Both the position numbers and the translations under genes were made by a program. A stretch of 64,000 nucleotides of DNA from Novosphingobium sp. FKTRR1 (GTDB lineage Bacteria > Pseudomonadota > Alphaproteobacteria > Sphingomonadales > Sphingomonadaceae), in the NCBI RefSeq assembly GCF_020404405.1, contig NZ_JAIZDA010000003.1, positions 248,001-312,000 of the forward strand, given 5' to 3'. Each line of letters opens with the position of its first letter. Positions within the stretch are counted from its first letter, which is position 1. This document shows, one piece after another, positions 34,373 through 42,720 of this stretch. The notes below the pieces were generated by a model that saw nothing but the letters and a program-made list of their open reading frames with translations, was not told the origin of the DNA and did no database searches.

Positions 34373-34386
34373 GTACGCGATCGTAC
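34373..34386. promoter_or_regulatory. Palindrome GTACG-N4-CGTAC before the small secreted protein
   Basis: Perfect 5-bp arms directly overlapping a possible -10 (TACAAT), 48 bp before the ATG at 34434. Candidate TetR operator; a related TCGTACG is found before the esterase at 48466. Confidence 0.4.
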
Positions 34387-34433
34387 AATATATTTGAAAC
34401 CATCACGCGAGTCGTGACCAAGGGGAAATCAGG

Positions 34434-34787
34434 ATGCGTCAGGTTCCGAATGCTCTCATCGCCGCCATCGTGCTTGGCGCAGTCGCACTCCCCGCTTCGG
34501 TGCTTGCTGCCCCCGCCAACGGAACCCCGGCCGCCGCTTCGACGCCTGCCGCACCACCGGCCAGCGCCCCCAAGTACACGACTGCGGATACCGAGATCGG
34601 CACGCTTATCGATGACCCCGCAGCCAAGCTCATTCTCGACAAGATCGTACCGGGAATGACCACGAACCCCCAGATCGATATGGCGCGCTCGATGACGCTC
34701 AAGTCGATCCAGCAGTTCGCGGCGGACCAACTGACCGATGCGCGTCTGGCGCAGATCGACGCGGAGTTCGCCAAGCTGCCCAAGTGA
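34434..34787 (+). CDS. Small secreted protein with a domain shared with the esterase at 48466
   Basis: A 117-residue protein with a clear signal peptide (NALIAAIVLGAVALPASVLA), an Ala/Pro-rich linker and a folded region of about 65 residues (IGTLIDDPAAKLILDK, TTNPQIDMARSM, then LTDARLAQIDAEFAKL). The same region occurs after the signal peptide of the esterase at 48466-49659 (VGELLANPAALAVLRE, DNPQI, LTEATLARINTALAKA). It is therefore a separate module, here free-standing. Its role is unknown; being close to secreted glycosidases, binding to a carbohydrate or to the cell surface is possible. Start ATG follows AAGGGGAAATCAGG. Confidence 0.82.
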   Translation: MRQVPNALIAAIVLGAVALPASVLAAPANGTPAAASTPAAPPASAPKYTTADTEIGTLIDDPAAKLILDKIVPGMTTNPQIDMARSMTLKSIQQFAADQLTDARLAQIDAEFAKLPK

Positions 34788-34875
34788 CGGACATGGCTCT
34801 GTCCCGACCGAAAAGGTGGTGAACTGAGCTCTTCGGTGCGCAAATCTTATCAGATCGGCATTTTCTGCCGCCATA

Positions 34876-34905
34876 TGCGAATGCGATGAGTTCTTGAATT
34901 TCGCA
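34876..34905. promoter_or_regulatory. Candidate operator, TGCG-N22-CGCA dyad (site 6)
   Basis: Exact TGCG-N22-CGCA with perfect seven-base arms TATGCGA (34874-34880) and TCGCATA (34901-34907), about 57 bp before the SDR start at 34964. Confidence 0.55.
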
Positions 34906-34963
34906 TAGCAATCCCCCACGGTGGCGCGGAAGGCGCAGCGGCGTCGAATCGCGGGGTGAGGGT

Positions 34964-35863
34964 ATGGCGGGTGATGGTGCGGCGGGCGCGCGGGTTGCGC
35001 TGGTGACCGGGGCCAGTCGTGGGGCAGGGCGCGGGATCGCGCGCGGCTTTGGCGAACTGGGCTACACCGTCTATGTCACCGGGCGCTCCACCGTGTCGGG
35101 TAGTGCCAAAGGCTGGGCCAAAGGCTGGGATGGCTCTGTTCTGCCCGGCACCGTGCAGGAAACGGCGGACGAAGTGACGGCGGCGGGTGGCACGGGCAAT
35201 GCCGTGTTGTGCGATCATGGCGACGATGCGCAAGTTGCCAGCCTGTTCGAACGGATCGCGCGCGACCACGGGCGGCTTGACGTGCTGGTCAACAACGCGA
35301 CGTTCATCCACCACCAGTTGATCGAAAAGCGACCTTTCTGGGAGAAGGAACTGGCCGCGGTCGGCATTCTGGATGTCGGGTTGCGCTCGGCCTATGTAGC
35401 CAGTTGGCATGCCGCGCGCATGATGGTGGCGCAAGGCTCGGGGATCATCGCGTTCGGATCGTCGTTCGGCGGATCGTGCTACATGCACGGGCCCGCTTAT
35501 GGCGCGCAGAAGGCGGGGCTGGACAAGTTCGCGCACGATATGGCGCATGACCTGCATGGCACCGGCGTGATCGCGGTGTCGGTGTGGATGGGGCCGCTGG
35601 TCACCGAACGCTCGCTGATCGCGCGCCAGACCAATCCTGAGCAGTACGAAGGCTTCCTCGAAACTGCCGAGAATCCGGAATTCACCGCGCATATCATCGA
35701 CGCCATCGACCGTGCGCCCGATCGTGAGGCGCTTTCGGGGCAGACGCTGATCGGCGCCGAAATCGCGCGCACGCTGGGCGTGACCGATCGCGGGCACGAG
35801 CGGCCGTCGTATCGCGCCATGCTGGGCAGCCCGCGGCCGAAGAATCCCGCCGCCGTTTATTGA
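34964..35863 (+). CDS. Short-chain dehydrogenase/reductase, DHRS1-like
   Basis: SDR of 299 residues with TGASRGAGRG, NNATF in place of NNAG, Ser in GSSFGGS, YGAQK and a long C-terminal tail (LGVTDRGHERPSYRAML) as in the DHRS1-like group. It leads a run of three genes with two SnoaL/NTF2-like proteins. A TGCG-N22-CGCA dyad lies upstream, tying it to the other SDR and OYE promoters. Substrate unknown. Confidence 0.88.
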   Translation: MAGDGAAGARVALVTGASRGAGRGIARGFGELGYTVYVTGRSTVSGSAKGWAKGWDGSVLPGTVQETADEVTAAGGTGNAVLCDHGDDAQVASLFERIARDHGRLDVLVNNATFIHHQLIEKRPFWEKELAAVGILDVGLRSAYVASWHAARMMVAQGSGIIAFGSSFGGSCYMHGPAYGAQKAGLDKFAHDMAHDLHGTGVIAVSVWMGPLVTERSLIARQTNPEQYEGFLETAENPEFTAHIIDAIDRAPDREALSGQTLIGAEIARTLGVTDRGHERPSYRAMLGSPRPKNPAAVY

Positions 35864-35928
35864 TCGGGCGCTGGTCCCCCGGCTTCGGTCGCGGATGGCC
35901 CCATGCACTTGCGCGAAAGGAAATACCC

Positions 35929-36576
35929 ATGACCGACGCCGCCCTGCTCCGCCGGATCGAGCGGCTCGAAGCGCTCGACGCCATCCGCCAATTGCCCGCC
36001 AAGTATGCGCTGGCGCTCGATATGCGCGACATGGACGCGATGGTTTCGCTGTTCGAGCCGGAGGTGCGCGTGGGCAAGGGCGCATCGGGGCGGCAGGCGC
36101 TGCGGGCCTATATGGACCGCACCTTGCGCGCGCCGTTTACCGGCACATCGCACCATATCGGCGGCCATATCATCGAGTTCGACGCCGAGGATCGCGCGCA
36201 CGGCATCGTCTATTCCAAGAACGAGCACGAGACGCCGGCGGCGGGCGGGGCGGACGAATGGGTCATCATGCAGATGATGTACGCCGACGATTACGTGCGG
36301 GTGGAGGGGCGCTGGTTTTTCGCCCGCCGCCTGCCGCTCTATTGGTATGCCACCGACCTCAACAAGCCGCCGGTCGGCCCCGCCAAGATGCGCTGGCCGG
36401 GCACCGAATGGGTCGAAGGCAATTTCCACAAGCTGTTCCCGAGCTTCGCCGAATTCTGGGCGCGCGAAGGGGATTCGGGCGCGCCAGTGGCCGAGCCGGC
36501 GCCGCTCGACCGCTTTCTGGAAACGATGCGGCGCGGGCAGGCGGCTCCGAAAGTGCAAGTCCGCGCGACGGAGTAG
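35929..36576 (+). CDS. SnoaL/NTF2-like protein
   Basis: A 215-residue protein of the SnoaL-like (NTF2 fold) group. The start is the ATG at 35929 with AAAGGAAAT upstream. Features: an N-terminal helix RRIERLEALDAIRQL, KYALALDMRDMDAMVSLFEPE and a conserved His-His in TSHHIGGH. Relatives include cyclases, isomerases and dehydratases such as BaiE (bile acid 7-alpha-dehydratase), which uses a Tyr/His/Asp set. The C-terminal 60 residues are extra compared with the usual 150. Isomerase or dehydratase is a reasonable but unproven role. Confidence 0.82.
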   Translation: MTDAALLRRIERLEALDAIRQLPAKYALALDMRDMDAMVSLFEPEVRVGKGASGRQALRAYMDRTLRAPFTGTSHHIGGHIIEFDAEDRAHGIVYSKNEHETPAAGGADEWVIMQMMYADDYVRVEGRWFFARRLPLYWYATDLNKPPVGPAKMRWPGTEWVEGNFHKLFPSFAEFWAREGDSGAPVAEPAPLDRFLETMRRGQAAPKVQVRATE

Positions 36577-36586
36577 GATTGGGCGA

Positions 36587-36630
36587 CGCATATCGGCGAT
36601 TGCTTGGATATTTCCACTTGATATGCGGAA
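36587..36630. repeat. Inverted repeat CGCATATC / GATATGCG
   Basis: Perfect 8-bp arms at about 36587-36594 and 36620-36627, 25 bases apart, between the two SnoaL-like genes. Half-sites recall TGCG/CGCA but in the opposite orientation. Possible operator or internal regulatory site. Confidence 0.35.
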
Positions 36631-36687
36631 AAAATGCCGGGTAACCTGATGAATGGGGCCGCGCAAAGGCCCGATGGGAGACGTGCC

Positions 36688-37194
36688 GTGACTGCCAGCC
36701 TCGAACAGATTTCCGCACGCCTTGCCGCGCTTGAGGACAAGGAGGAAATTCGCGCGCTCAAGGCCCGGTACTTGCGCGCCTGCGATCTGAAGGATCCTGA
36801 TACGGTGCGCGATTGCTTTGCGCCGGGGCCGATCCGGATTGCGTACCAGAACTTCCCCGAGTTCACCGATCGCGACGCTTTCGTGGCCGTCTATCGGGAA
36901 ATGGGGTGCCAGCCGGGCGTCTATGACATCCACCATGCCACCAACTGGGAGATCGCATTGACCGGCGCGGACAGCGCCACCGGCAAGTGGTCGCTCAACT
37001 TCCGTACGATCCTGACCGGGCCGCGCCATATCGTGCGGCTCGCGGTCGAGTACGACGATACCTATTGCCGCAAGGATGGCCGCTGGTGGATTGCCGAAAC
37101 CGTCAGCACGATCACCTCGATGCTGACCGAGGCGATTGCGGAGGACGGTTCAACCAGCGTGCTTGCCTTCGGCGCGGTACCGGTTGCGGCCTGA
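36688..37194 (+). CDS. SnoaL/NTF2-like protein
   Basis: A 168-residue SnoaL-like protein beginning at a GTG with GGGAGA upstream (an ATG at 36634 is the alternative). It shares with the preceding gene the start layout (LAALEDKEEIRALKARY, ACDLKDPDTVRDCF) and has the typical HHATNWEI strand and YCRKDGRWWI end. Likely isomerase, dehydratase or a related small enzyme. Two different members side by side suggest two consecutive steps or a heteromer (inference). Confidence 0.82.
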   Translation: MTASLEQISARLAALEDKEEIRALKARYLRACDLKDPDTVRDCFAPGPIRIAYQNFPEFTDRDAFVAVYREMGCQPGVYDIHHATNWEIALTGADSATGKWSLNFRTILTGPRHIVRLAVEYDDTYCRKDGRWWIAETVSTITSMLTEAIAEDGSTSVLAFGAVPVAA

Positions 37195-37253
37195 GGGCAG
37201 GTGCCCGAGGATCGGGGCCTGAGGGTCGCCATCCTCGGGCCATGGCGCGCGGT

Positions 37254-38996
37254 TCACAACGCCGGTTCGGTTGTCTCGACCGGCGCCTGGCGGCATCCGC
37301 GCACCACGCGTCCGGGGCTGGCGGCGGTGGCGCGATCCTGGCGGCGGATGACCTGACCGTTGCACAAAGTGGCGACGTAACCGGTCGCCGCCTGATCGAG
37401 CCGTCGTCCGCCGCCCGGCAGGTCATTCCGCACGACGGGCGCATGCAGGGTAAGGGCGGTCTGGTCGATGACGTTGATGTCGGCCTTGTATCCGGCCCGC
37501 AGCAGGCCGCGATCCTCCAGCCCGACCGCGCGCGCAGGCTTTGCCGAAAGCGCGCGCACCGCCTGCGCCAAGGACAGACGCTCGCCATCGCGGTCGCGCA
37601 CCCAGTAGGTCAGCAGAAACGTGGGATAGCTGGCGTCGCAGATGGCCGCGTAATGCGCGCCGCCATCGCCCAGCCCCAGCACGGTATCGGGCCGCTGCAT
37701 CAGCGGCAGCAGCGCATCGAGCCGCCCTTCGTGGAAATTGCCCAACGTGTTGAGGATCATGCCATGGCCATCGCGCGCCATCAGCAGGTCATAGGCGATC
37801 GCCTCGGGTGCCAGCCCGGCCGCACGCGCCTGCGCGCCGATGCTCGTTTCGGCGGGAGGCGCGTAGTTGGGTGGGTCGGCGAACGGGAACATCCAGTCCC
37901 AGTTGCGGGTCATCATGGCCAGCGGATGGCCGGCTTCCGGGCGCTGTGCGATCAGGCTTGCCCGGACGGCGGGATCGCGCAGGCGCTCCAGTCGGGCAGA
38001 AAGCGGCAGATCCGCGATGGCGAGATAGTCCGGGCACAGGCAGAACGCGTGCGTCGACAGTTCCCAGCCCGAGATCAGGCCGATCGGTCGCGGCAGGATC
38101 TGCGGCGCGATATGCAACCCGCGCGCGTTGGCGGCATCGACCACGGCCAGCGCCTGCTCCCATGTCGCAGCACCATGGTTCGAGGTGGCAAGCGTGAAAG
38201 TCGCCGGGCGGCCACAGCTTTCGGCCACGGCCACCAGATGCGCGACCTCGTCCTGCCAGGATGCGAACGGCGCATCGAGCACCATTTGCAAGATGCCCGT
38301 TCCCGCCTCGGTCATGGCCTCGGCAATGGCCTTGAGTTCGGCGGCATCGGCGGCATAGCTGGGGATCTGGTCCCCCGCCTTGGTGCGGTGGATCAACAGG
38401 CGCGACGTGGCAAACCCGATGGCGCCCGCGTCGATCGCCTCGCGCGCGATGGCCTTCATCCGGGCCAGATCGTCCGCGCTCGCCGCCTCGCGCGCGACGC
38501 CGCGTTCGCCCATGACGTGGACCCGCAAGGGACTGTGCGGCAACAGCGCCGCTACATCGATATCGCGGCGCCGCCGCTCCAGCGCATTCAGGTAGTCGGG
38601 GAAAGTCTCCCAGTCCCACGGCAGGCCTTGCGCCATGACCACGCCGGGAATGTCCTCCACCCCTTCCATCACGCGGATCAGGGCGTCATGATCGTCCGGG
38701 CGGCAAGGCGCGAACCCGACGCCGCAGTTGCCCAGAATTGCCGTCGTGACGCCGTGCGAGGACGAGGGGGAAAGCGTCTCGGACCAGATCGCCTGCCCGT
38801 CATAATGCGTGTGAATGTCGACGAAGCCGGGGGTGACGATCAGCCCGGTCGCATCGATCAGCTCGCTGGCTTCGCCTGCAAACGCCGGGCCGACATAGGC
38901 GATCCGGTCCGCGATGACGGCGACGTCGCCGATGAAGGGTTCATCGCCCGTACCATCGACGATCCGGCCGCCCCGGATCAGGAAGTCTGCTTTCAT
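37254..38996 (-). CDS. Amidohydrolase family 3, D-aminoacylase-like
   Basis: A 580-residue metal-dependent hydrolase. Starting MKADFLIRGGRIVDGTGDEP, it has the metal motif FVDIHTHYDGQ (HxH, about residue 65), GNCGVGFAPC and the late Asp in LGDGGAHYA. This is the family of N-acyl-D-amino acid deacylases and relatives. Its ATG overlaps the stop of the Coq4-like gene (ATGA at 38993-38996), so the two are coupled. A second such enzyme is found next to another Coq4-like gene at the right edge. The likely substrate is an amide, lactam or related C-N/C-O bond, not known. Confidence 0.9.
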   Translation of the reverse strand: MKADFLIRGGRIVDGTGDEPFIGDVAVIADRIAYVGPAFAGEASELIDATGLIVTPGFVDIHTHYDGQAIWSETLSPSSSHGVTTAILGNCGVGFAPCRPDDHDALIRVMEGVEDIPGVVMAQGLPWDWETFPDYLNALERRRRDIDVAALLPHSPLRVHVMGERGVAREAASADDLARMKAIAREAIDAGAIGFATSRLLIHRTKAGDQIPSYAADAAELKAIAEAMTEAGTGILQMVLDAPFASWQDEVAHLVAVAESCGRPATFTLATSNHGAATWEQALAVVDAANARGLHIAPQILPRPIGLISGWELSTHAFCLCPDYLAIADLPLSARLERLRDPAVRASLIAQRPEAGHPLAMMTRNWDWMFPFADPPNYAPPAETSIGAQARAAGLAPEAIAYDLLMARDGHGMILNTLGNFHEGRLDALLPLMQRPDTVLGLGDGGAHYAAICDASYPTFLLTYWVRDRDGERLSLAQAVRALSAKPARAVGLEDRGLLRAGYKADINVIDQTALTLHAPVVRNDLPGGGRRLDQAATGYVATLCNGQVIRRQDRATAASPGRVVRGCRQAPVETTEPAL

Positions 38997-39847
38997 GCCA
39001 CCGGCTCCAGCGTTTGGGAAAGCGGACCACGCCCGGCCCAGAATGCGCCTTCGCGGTCGGTGTCGACGTCGACCGCGCTGCGCACGCCCAGCGCGGCGCG
39101 CGCCTGATCCAGCGGCAGGTGGAAATGGTCTTCCAGCTTGGCAAGGAACAGCGCGTCGCTGGCTTGCCCGACGGTGATGCCGCGCTGGATGCAGTCCACC
39201 GCGGTCGGCCACACCTGCGGGTAATGCAGCAGTGTGCGCACGGTATAGCGCAGCGAGCCGAAGATCTGGATCACGCTCAGCTCCGCCGCCAGTTCGGGAT
39301 TCTTGATGTATTTGAACACGTTGGTCAGCCGGTACCAATAGGGCACGAGTTCGCCCATGAAGTTGAACCCGCCGCCGGTCAGGATATGCTCGAAATCGTG
39401 GGTCTGGCCCGAGCGCAGATTGTAGAATTCAAGCTGGGTCTTTGGCGCGGTCCATGGCGTGATCTGGATTTGGTAATCGCCCTGGGTGATCCAGCGATGG
39501 AAGATTCCGCCAAGCGTTCCCGGGGCGTAGTCCTTGAAATCCGCGATCGCATATGTCGAATAGAACCCTTCCTTGAACCACGCGTCGAGCAAGGGGTTCA
39601 CCCGGCGTTCGTCCTCGAACATCTGTTCGATCCGCGCGTGATCGCGCAACGATTCAAGGATCGGCAGGAATTCCCACATCTCGGCCTGTGGCGGCATGTC
39701 CGGGCCATTCTTGCGCAACAGGATCGTGGCCAGCCAATCGCGCAGGCGCGGGTTGTTCAGATATTTCGACGAGGACACGAGCACGCTGCTGGGCGTTTCG
39801 ACCGGCATGACGCCGCGCGCGAGGTAGGCGATTTCACCGTCGACCAT
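38993..39847 (-). CDS. Coq4-like family protein (copy 1)
   Basis: A 284-residue protein with the COQ4 metal motif HDxxH-x11-E: H150, D151, H154 and E166 (THDFEHILTGGG...GE). It shares with the copies at 58974 and 62489 an N-terminal stretch SSSxYLNxxxLRxWLA and RKNGxDMP-like residues. COQ4 acts in ubiquinone biosynthesis and has been linked to ring modification of the quinone precursor. Nothing else here belongs to ubiquinone synthesis, so a catabolic role is likely. Translation is coupled to the amidohydrolase downstream. Confidence 0.82.
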   Translation of the reverse strand: MVDGEIAYLARGVMPVETPSSVLVSSSKYLNNPRLRDWLATILLRKNGPDMPPQAEMWEFLPILESLRDHARIEQMFEDERRVNPLLDAWFKEGFYSTYAIADFKDYAPGTLGGIFHRWITQGDYQIQITPWTAPKTQLEFYNLRSGQTHDFEHILTGGGFNFMGELVPYWYRLTNVFKYIKNPELAAELSVIQIFGSLRYTVRTLLHYPQVWPTAVDCIQRGITVGQASDALFLAKLEDHFHLPLDQARAALGVRSAVDVDTDREGAFWAGRGPLSQTLEPVA

Positions 39848-39945
39848 CAGCCAGATCCTTCAAGGGCGAGCGAATGCTGCAAGCCGCACGCCGCCATGCT
39901 GCAGCAATGCTGCGGCTGGGTAAAGCGTCAAGCCGGAAAGGGCGC

Positions 39946-41010
39946 TTAGCCGGGCAGGGCGGCATAGTCGGTATAGCCATGTTCCTCGCCGGTATAGAGG
40001 TGGGCATAGTCGGGCTTGGTCAGAGGGGCGTCCTTGCGGAAACGCGCGACCAGATCGGGGTTGGCGATGAACGGCCGGCCGAACGATGTCGCATCCGCCG
40101 CGCCGGATGCCAGCAGCGCTTCGGCCGTTGCGCGGTTCAGCCCGTTGTTGGCGATGATCGGCCCGGACCATGTGGCGCGCAGGAACCCCAGCGTGTCAAA
40201 GTCGGGCAGCGCCAAGTCGGTGACATGCAGGTATGCGCAACGCAGCGGGTCGATGGCGGCAAGAAACGCCCCGAAGGTTTCGGCAGGATCGCTCGGGTCC
40301 ATCGCGTTGTAGGGGTTGCCGGGCGAGATCCGCACGCCGACGCGATCCGCGCCGATCGCCTCGGCCAGCGCCTTGACCACCATGGCGGGAAAGCGCGCGC
40401 GTCCTGCGCTATCGCCGCCGAATTCGTCCTCGCGCCGATTGCTGCCGCGATCGAGGAACTGGTTGATGAGGTATCCGGATGCGCAATGCAGTTCCACCCC
40501 GTCGATCCCGGCGGCCCTTGCGTTGCGCGCGGCCTGCGCGAATTCCCCGGCCAGCGCGGGCAATTCATCGGCCGCCAGCGCACGAGGCGCGGCACAGTCG
40601 GCGGGCACGCCGTCGGGGCCGGGCACTTTGTCGGGACAAGCGATGGCGCTGGGTGCGATCACGTCTGCGTCAAAGCCGCGATTGGCGAGCACGGCCACCC
40701 GTCCGACATGCATCAACTGGATGACGATCAGCCCCCCTTCGGCATGGACCGCTTCGGCCACTTTGGCCCAGCCGTCGATCTGTGCCTGCGAATGGAGCCC
40801 CGGCGTGCGCCAGTAACCCTTGCCCGCCGGGCTCGGCTGGGTGCCTTCGCTGACGATCAGTCCGGCGCTGGCCCGCTGGCGATAGTATTGCGCCATCAGC
40901 GCGGTCGGAACATCGCCGGGCCCGGCGCGGTCGCGTGTCATCGGTGCCATGACGATGCGGTTGGCAAGCTGCAACGCACCAAGCTGGATGCCTTGGAAAA
41001 GCAGGCTCAA
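39946..41010 (-). CDS. Old yellow enzyme-type NAD(P)H:flavin oxidoreductase
   Basis: OYE of 354 residues similar to N-ethylmaleimide reductases. It starts with TTG at 41010 (MSLLFQGIQLGALQLANRI), placed 9 bases after AAGGA; an upstream TTG at 41019 is too close to that site. Motifs: NRIVMAPMTRDRAG, QLMHVGRVA, VELHCASGYLINQFLD (Cys where many have Asn/His), and FGRPFIANPDL. It would reduce C=C bonds of enones. It diverges from the SDR at 41129. The Coq4/amidohydrolase unit follows downstream on the same strand. Confidence 0.9.
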   Translation of the reverse strand: MSLLFQGIQLGALQLANRIVMAPMTRDRAGPGDVPTALMAQYYRQRASAGLIVSEGTQPSPAGKGYWRTPGLHSQAQIDGWAKVAEAVHAEGGLIVIQLMHVGRVAVLANRGFDADVIAPSAIACPDKVPGPDGVPADCAAPRALAADELPALAGEFAQAARNARAAGIDGVELHCASGYLINQFLDRGSNRREDEFGGDSAGRARFPAMVVKALAEAIGADRVGVRISPGNPYNAMDPSDPAETFGAFLAAIDPLRCAYLHVTDLALPDFDTLGFLRATWSGPIIANNGLNRATAEALLASGAADATSFGRPFIANPDLVARFRKDAPLTKPDYAHLYTGEEHGYTDYAALPG

Positions 41011-41051
41011 GATTCGCAATCCTTATGAAATTACGCTTTCAAATCTCTATT

Positions 41052-41081
41052 TGCGCTATATTGTATTGGAAAATTTACGTA
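41052..41081. promoter_or_regulatory. Candidate operator, TGCG-N22-CGTA dyad (site 4)
   Basis: One mismatch from the TGCG-N22-CGCA pattern, in the 118-bp divergent region between the OYE (41010, minus) and the SDR (41129, plus). The flanks are AT-rich like the other sites. This is the weakest of the set. Confidence 0.4.
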
Positions 41082-41128
41082 ATGCAACAATCTCGCATGT
41101 GTCTGCGGGACTGAGCGGGGGACCGGCG

Positions 41129-41887
41129 ATGATCGATTATCGGCTTGATGGCAAAGTGGCGCTGGTGACCGGCGGTGCGGGCGGCATCGGTCGCGCGGCA
41201 GCATTGGCATTCGCCCGGTCAGGGGCCAGCGTGCTGGTGTGCGATGTCAACGAGGACGGCGGGCGCGAGACCGTGGCGATGATCGCCGCTGCAGGGCGGG
41301 GCAAGGCGGCGTGGCAAGCCTGCGATGTCAGCAAGCCGGATGACGTCAAGGCGATGGTCGCCGCCGCCGTCGCCACTTTCGGACGGCTGGATTTTGCGTT
41401 CAACAATGCCGGGGTCAATTCGATCACGGCCAACGAATACGACGATGCGGTCTGGGCGCGCAGCATCGGCGTCAACCTGACCGGCGTGATGCTGTGCATG
41501 CGTGAAGAGGCCGAGGTCATGTTGCGGACCGGTGGCGGGGCCATCGTCAACACCGCGTCGATGAACGGTGTTGTCGGCAATCCCGCGCAACCGGCCTATA
41601 CGGCGGGCAAGCATGGGGTCATCGGCCTGACGCGCCATGGCGCGCTGCGCTGGGCTTCGTCGGGGATCCGGGTAAACGCGGTGTGTCCCGGCGTGATCGA
41701 CACGGCGATGAGCGCGCAGGCCGCCGCCGACCCGCAGGTGCGCAAGATGATCGAGGCGATGACTCCGGTGGGGCGCATGGGGCGTCCCGAGGAAGTGGCC
41801 GAGGCCGTCGTCTGGCTCTGTTCCGATGCGGCCAGCTTCATCACCGGCCATCCCTTGCTGATCGATGGCGGGGCGACTGCTTTTTAG
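41129..41887 (+). CDS. Short-chain dehydrogenase/reductase
   Basis: SDR of 252 residues: TGGAGGIG, NNAGVN, Ser in NTASMNGV, YTAGK, and LIDGGATAF. The ATG at 41129 follows GGGGGA. It diverges from an OYE gene across a region with a TGCG-N22-CGCA-like site. The 3' end runs into a 16-bp tandem repeat that also covers the 3' end of the convergent TetR gene. Substrate unknown. Confidence 0.92.
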   Translation: MIDYRLDGKVALVTGGAGGIGRAAALAFARSGASVLVCDVNEDGGRETVAMIAAAGRGKAAWQACDVSKPDDVKAMVAAAVATFGRLDFAFNNAGVNSITANEYDDAVWARSIGVNLTGVMLCMREEAEVMLRTGGGAIVNTASMNGVVGNPAQPAYTAGKHGVIGLTRHGALRWASSGIRVNAVCPGVIDTAMSAQAAADPQVRKMIEAMTPVGRMGRPEEVAEAVVWLCSDAASFITGHPLLIDGGATAF

Positions 41888-41930
41888 GAGCGGGGGACTT
41901 CAGGAGCGGGTGACTTCAGGAGCTGGGGGC
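41886..41930. repeat. 16-bp tandem repeat, about 2.8 copies
   Basis: AGGAGCGGGGGACTTC (41886-41901), AGGAGCGGGTGACTTC (41902-41917) and a partial third copy to 41930. It begins in the stop codon of the SDR gene and covers the last codons of the convergent TetR gene. Confidence 0.8.
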
Positions 41931-42607
41931 GGGCTCTGTCGGCATGCAACGCCGTTGAGGAAGATGCCGACGACCAGCTCTGCCTGTTGCTCCATTTCGG
42001 CCAATGACATCGGTGGCCCGCCAAACAGCAGGCGCCGTTGCCATTCGCCGAACGCCATGGCCACGAATTGTGTGGCCTCATCGCGAATGGTTGGCCCATC
42101 AAGCCCGTGGCGCCGCATTATCTCGACGATCGGATCGACCTGATAGCGTTCGAATTGCAGCCGGGCGATTTCGCGCACTTCGGCAAATTCTGCACCTTCA
42201 CGATAAAGCAGCGCTGCAATTTGCCGACTGCGTTCTTGCGAGAGTTGACCCATTACCGCGACGACGTGCGCGATGAGTTCACCGGCCAGACCGGTGCCTT
42301 GGGCAGATTGTGCGACAAGGTCCGGCTCGCTGCTGGCACGTCGCAGCTGCGCGCTTGAAGCTTCAAGGCACGCCGCAAACAGCGCCACCTTGTCCGGATA
42401 GCGATTGTACAATGTTCGTGTCGAAATGTCCGCCTTTGCGGCGATCGTGCGCAACGAGGCGCCGCGAAACCCCCGGCTGGCAAACTCTTCAAGCGCTGCC
42501 TCGATCAGCGCGGCAGCTTTCCGTTCGGCTTCTTCGGCGTTGGGCCGACCCGCACCCTTGCGGGCCGGCATCCGACTGATCGCGTTCCCTGTCATCACCG
42601 GTTTCAT
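41900..42607 (-). CDS. TetR/AcrR family transcriptional regulator
   Basis: A 235-residue TetR-type regulator. The helix-turn-helix runs AALIEAALEEFASRGFRGAS, then AAKADISTRTLYNRYPDK. Several starts are possible (42607, 42595, 42571). It diverges from the BVMO operon at 42721, whose promoter lies in the shared 113-bp region, so it probably represses or modulates that operon. The C-terminal PPPAPEVTRS tail is encoded by the tandem repeat. Confidence 0.88.
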   Translation of the reverse strand: MKPVMTGNAISRMPARKGAGRPNAEEAERKAAALIEAALEEFASRGFRGASLRTIAAKADISTRTLYNRYPDKVALFAACLEASSAQLRRASSEPDLVAQSAQGTGLAGELIAHVVAVMGQLSQERSRQIAALLYREGAEFAEVREIARLQFERYQVDPIVEIMRRHGLDGPTIRDEATQFVAMAFGEWQRRLLFGGPPMSLAEMEQQAELVVGIFLNGVACRQSPPPAPEVTRS

Positions 42608-42646
42608 CGCCGACCACGGTCATTCTGGCAAGCCGCCACAGCTCCG

Positions 42647-42675
42647 TTGACTAAATACACACTTTGTTGTAATTA
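42647..42675 (+). promoter_or_regulatory. Probable sigma-70 promoter for the BVMO operon
   Basis: TTGACT (42647-42652), a 17-base spacer and TAATTA (42670-42675), about 45 bp before the BVMO ATG at 42721. Confidence 0.5.
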
Positions 42676-42720
42676 ATTCCCGGAAGGCGCCCGAGAGCGC
42701 GATTTTTCGAGGAGTCGAGG

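Noticed and set aside
37254..39338. A longer start for the amidohydrolase, up to 39338
   Set aside because: The extra part lies over the Coq4-like gene in another frame. The family start MKADFLIRGG at 38996 overlaps the Coq4-like stop.
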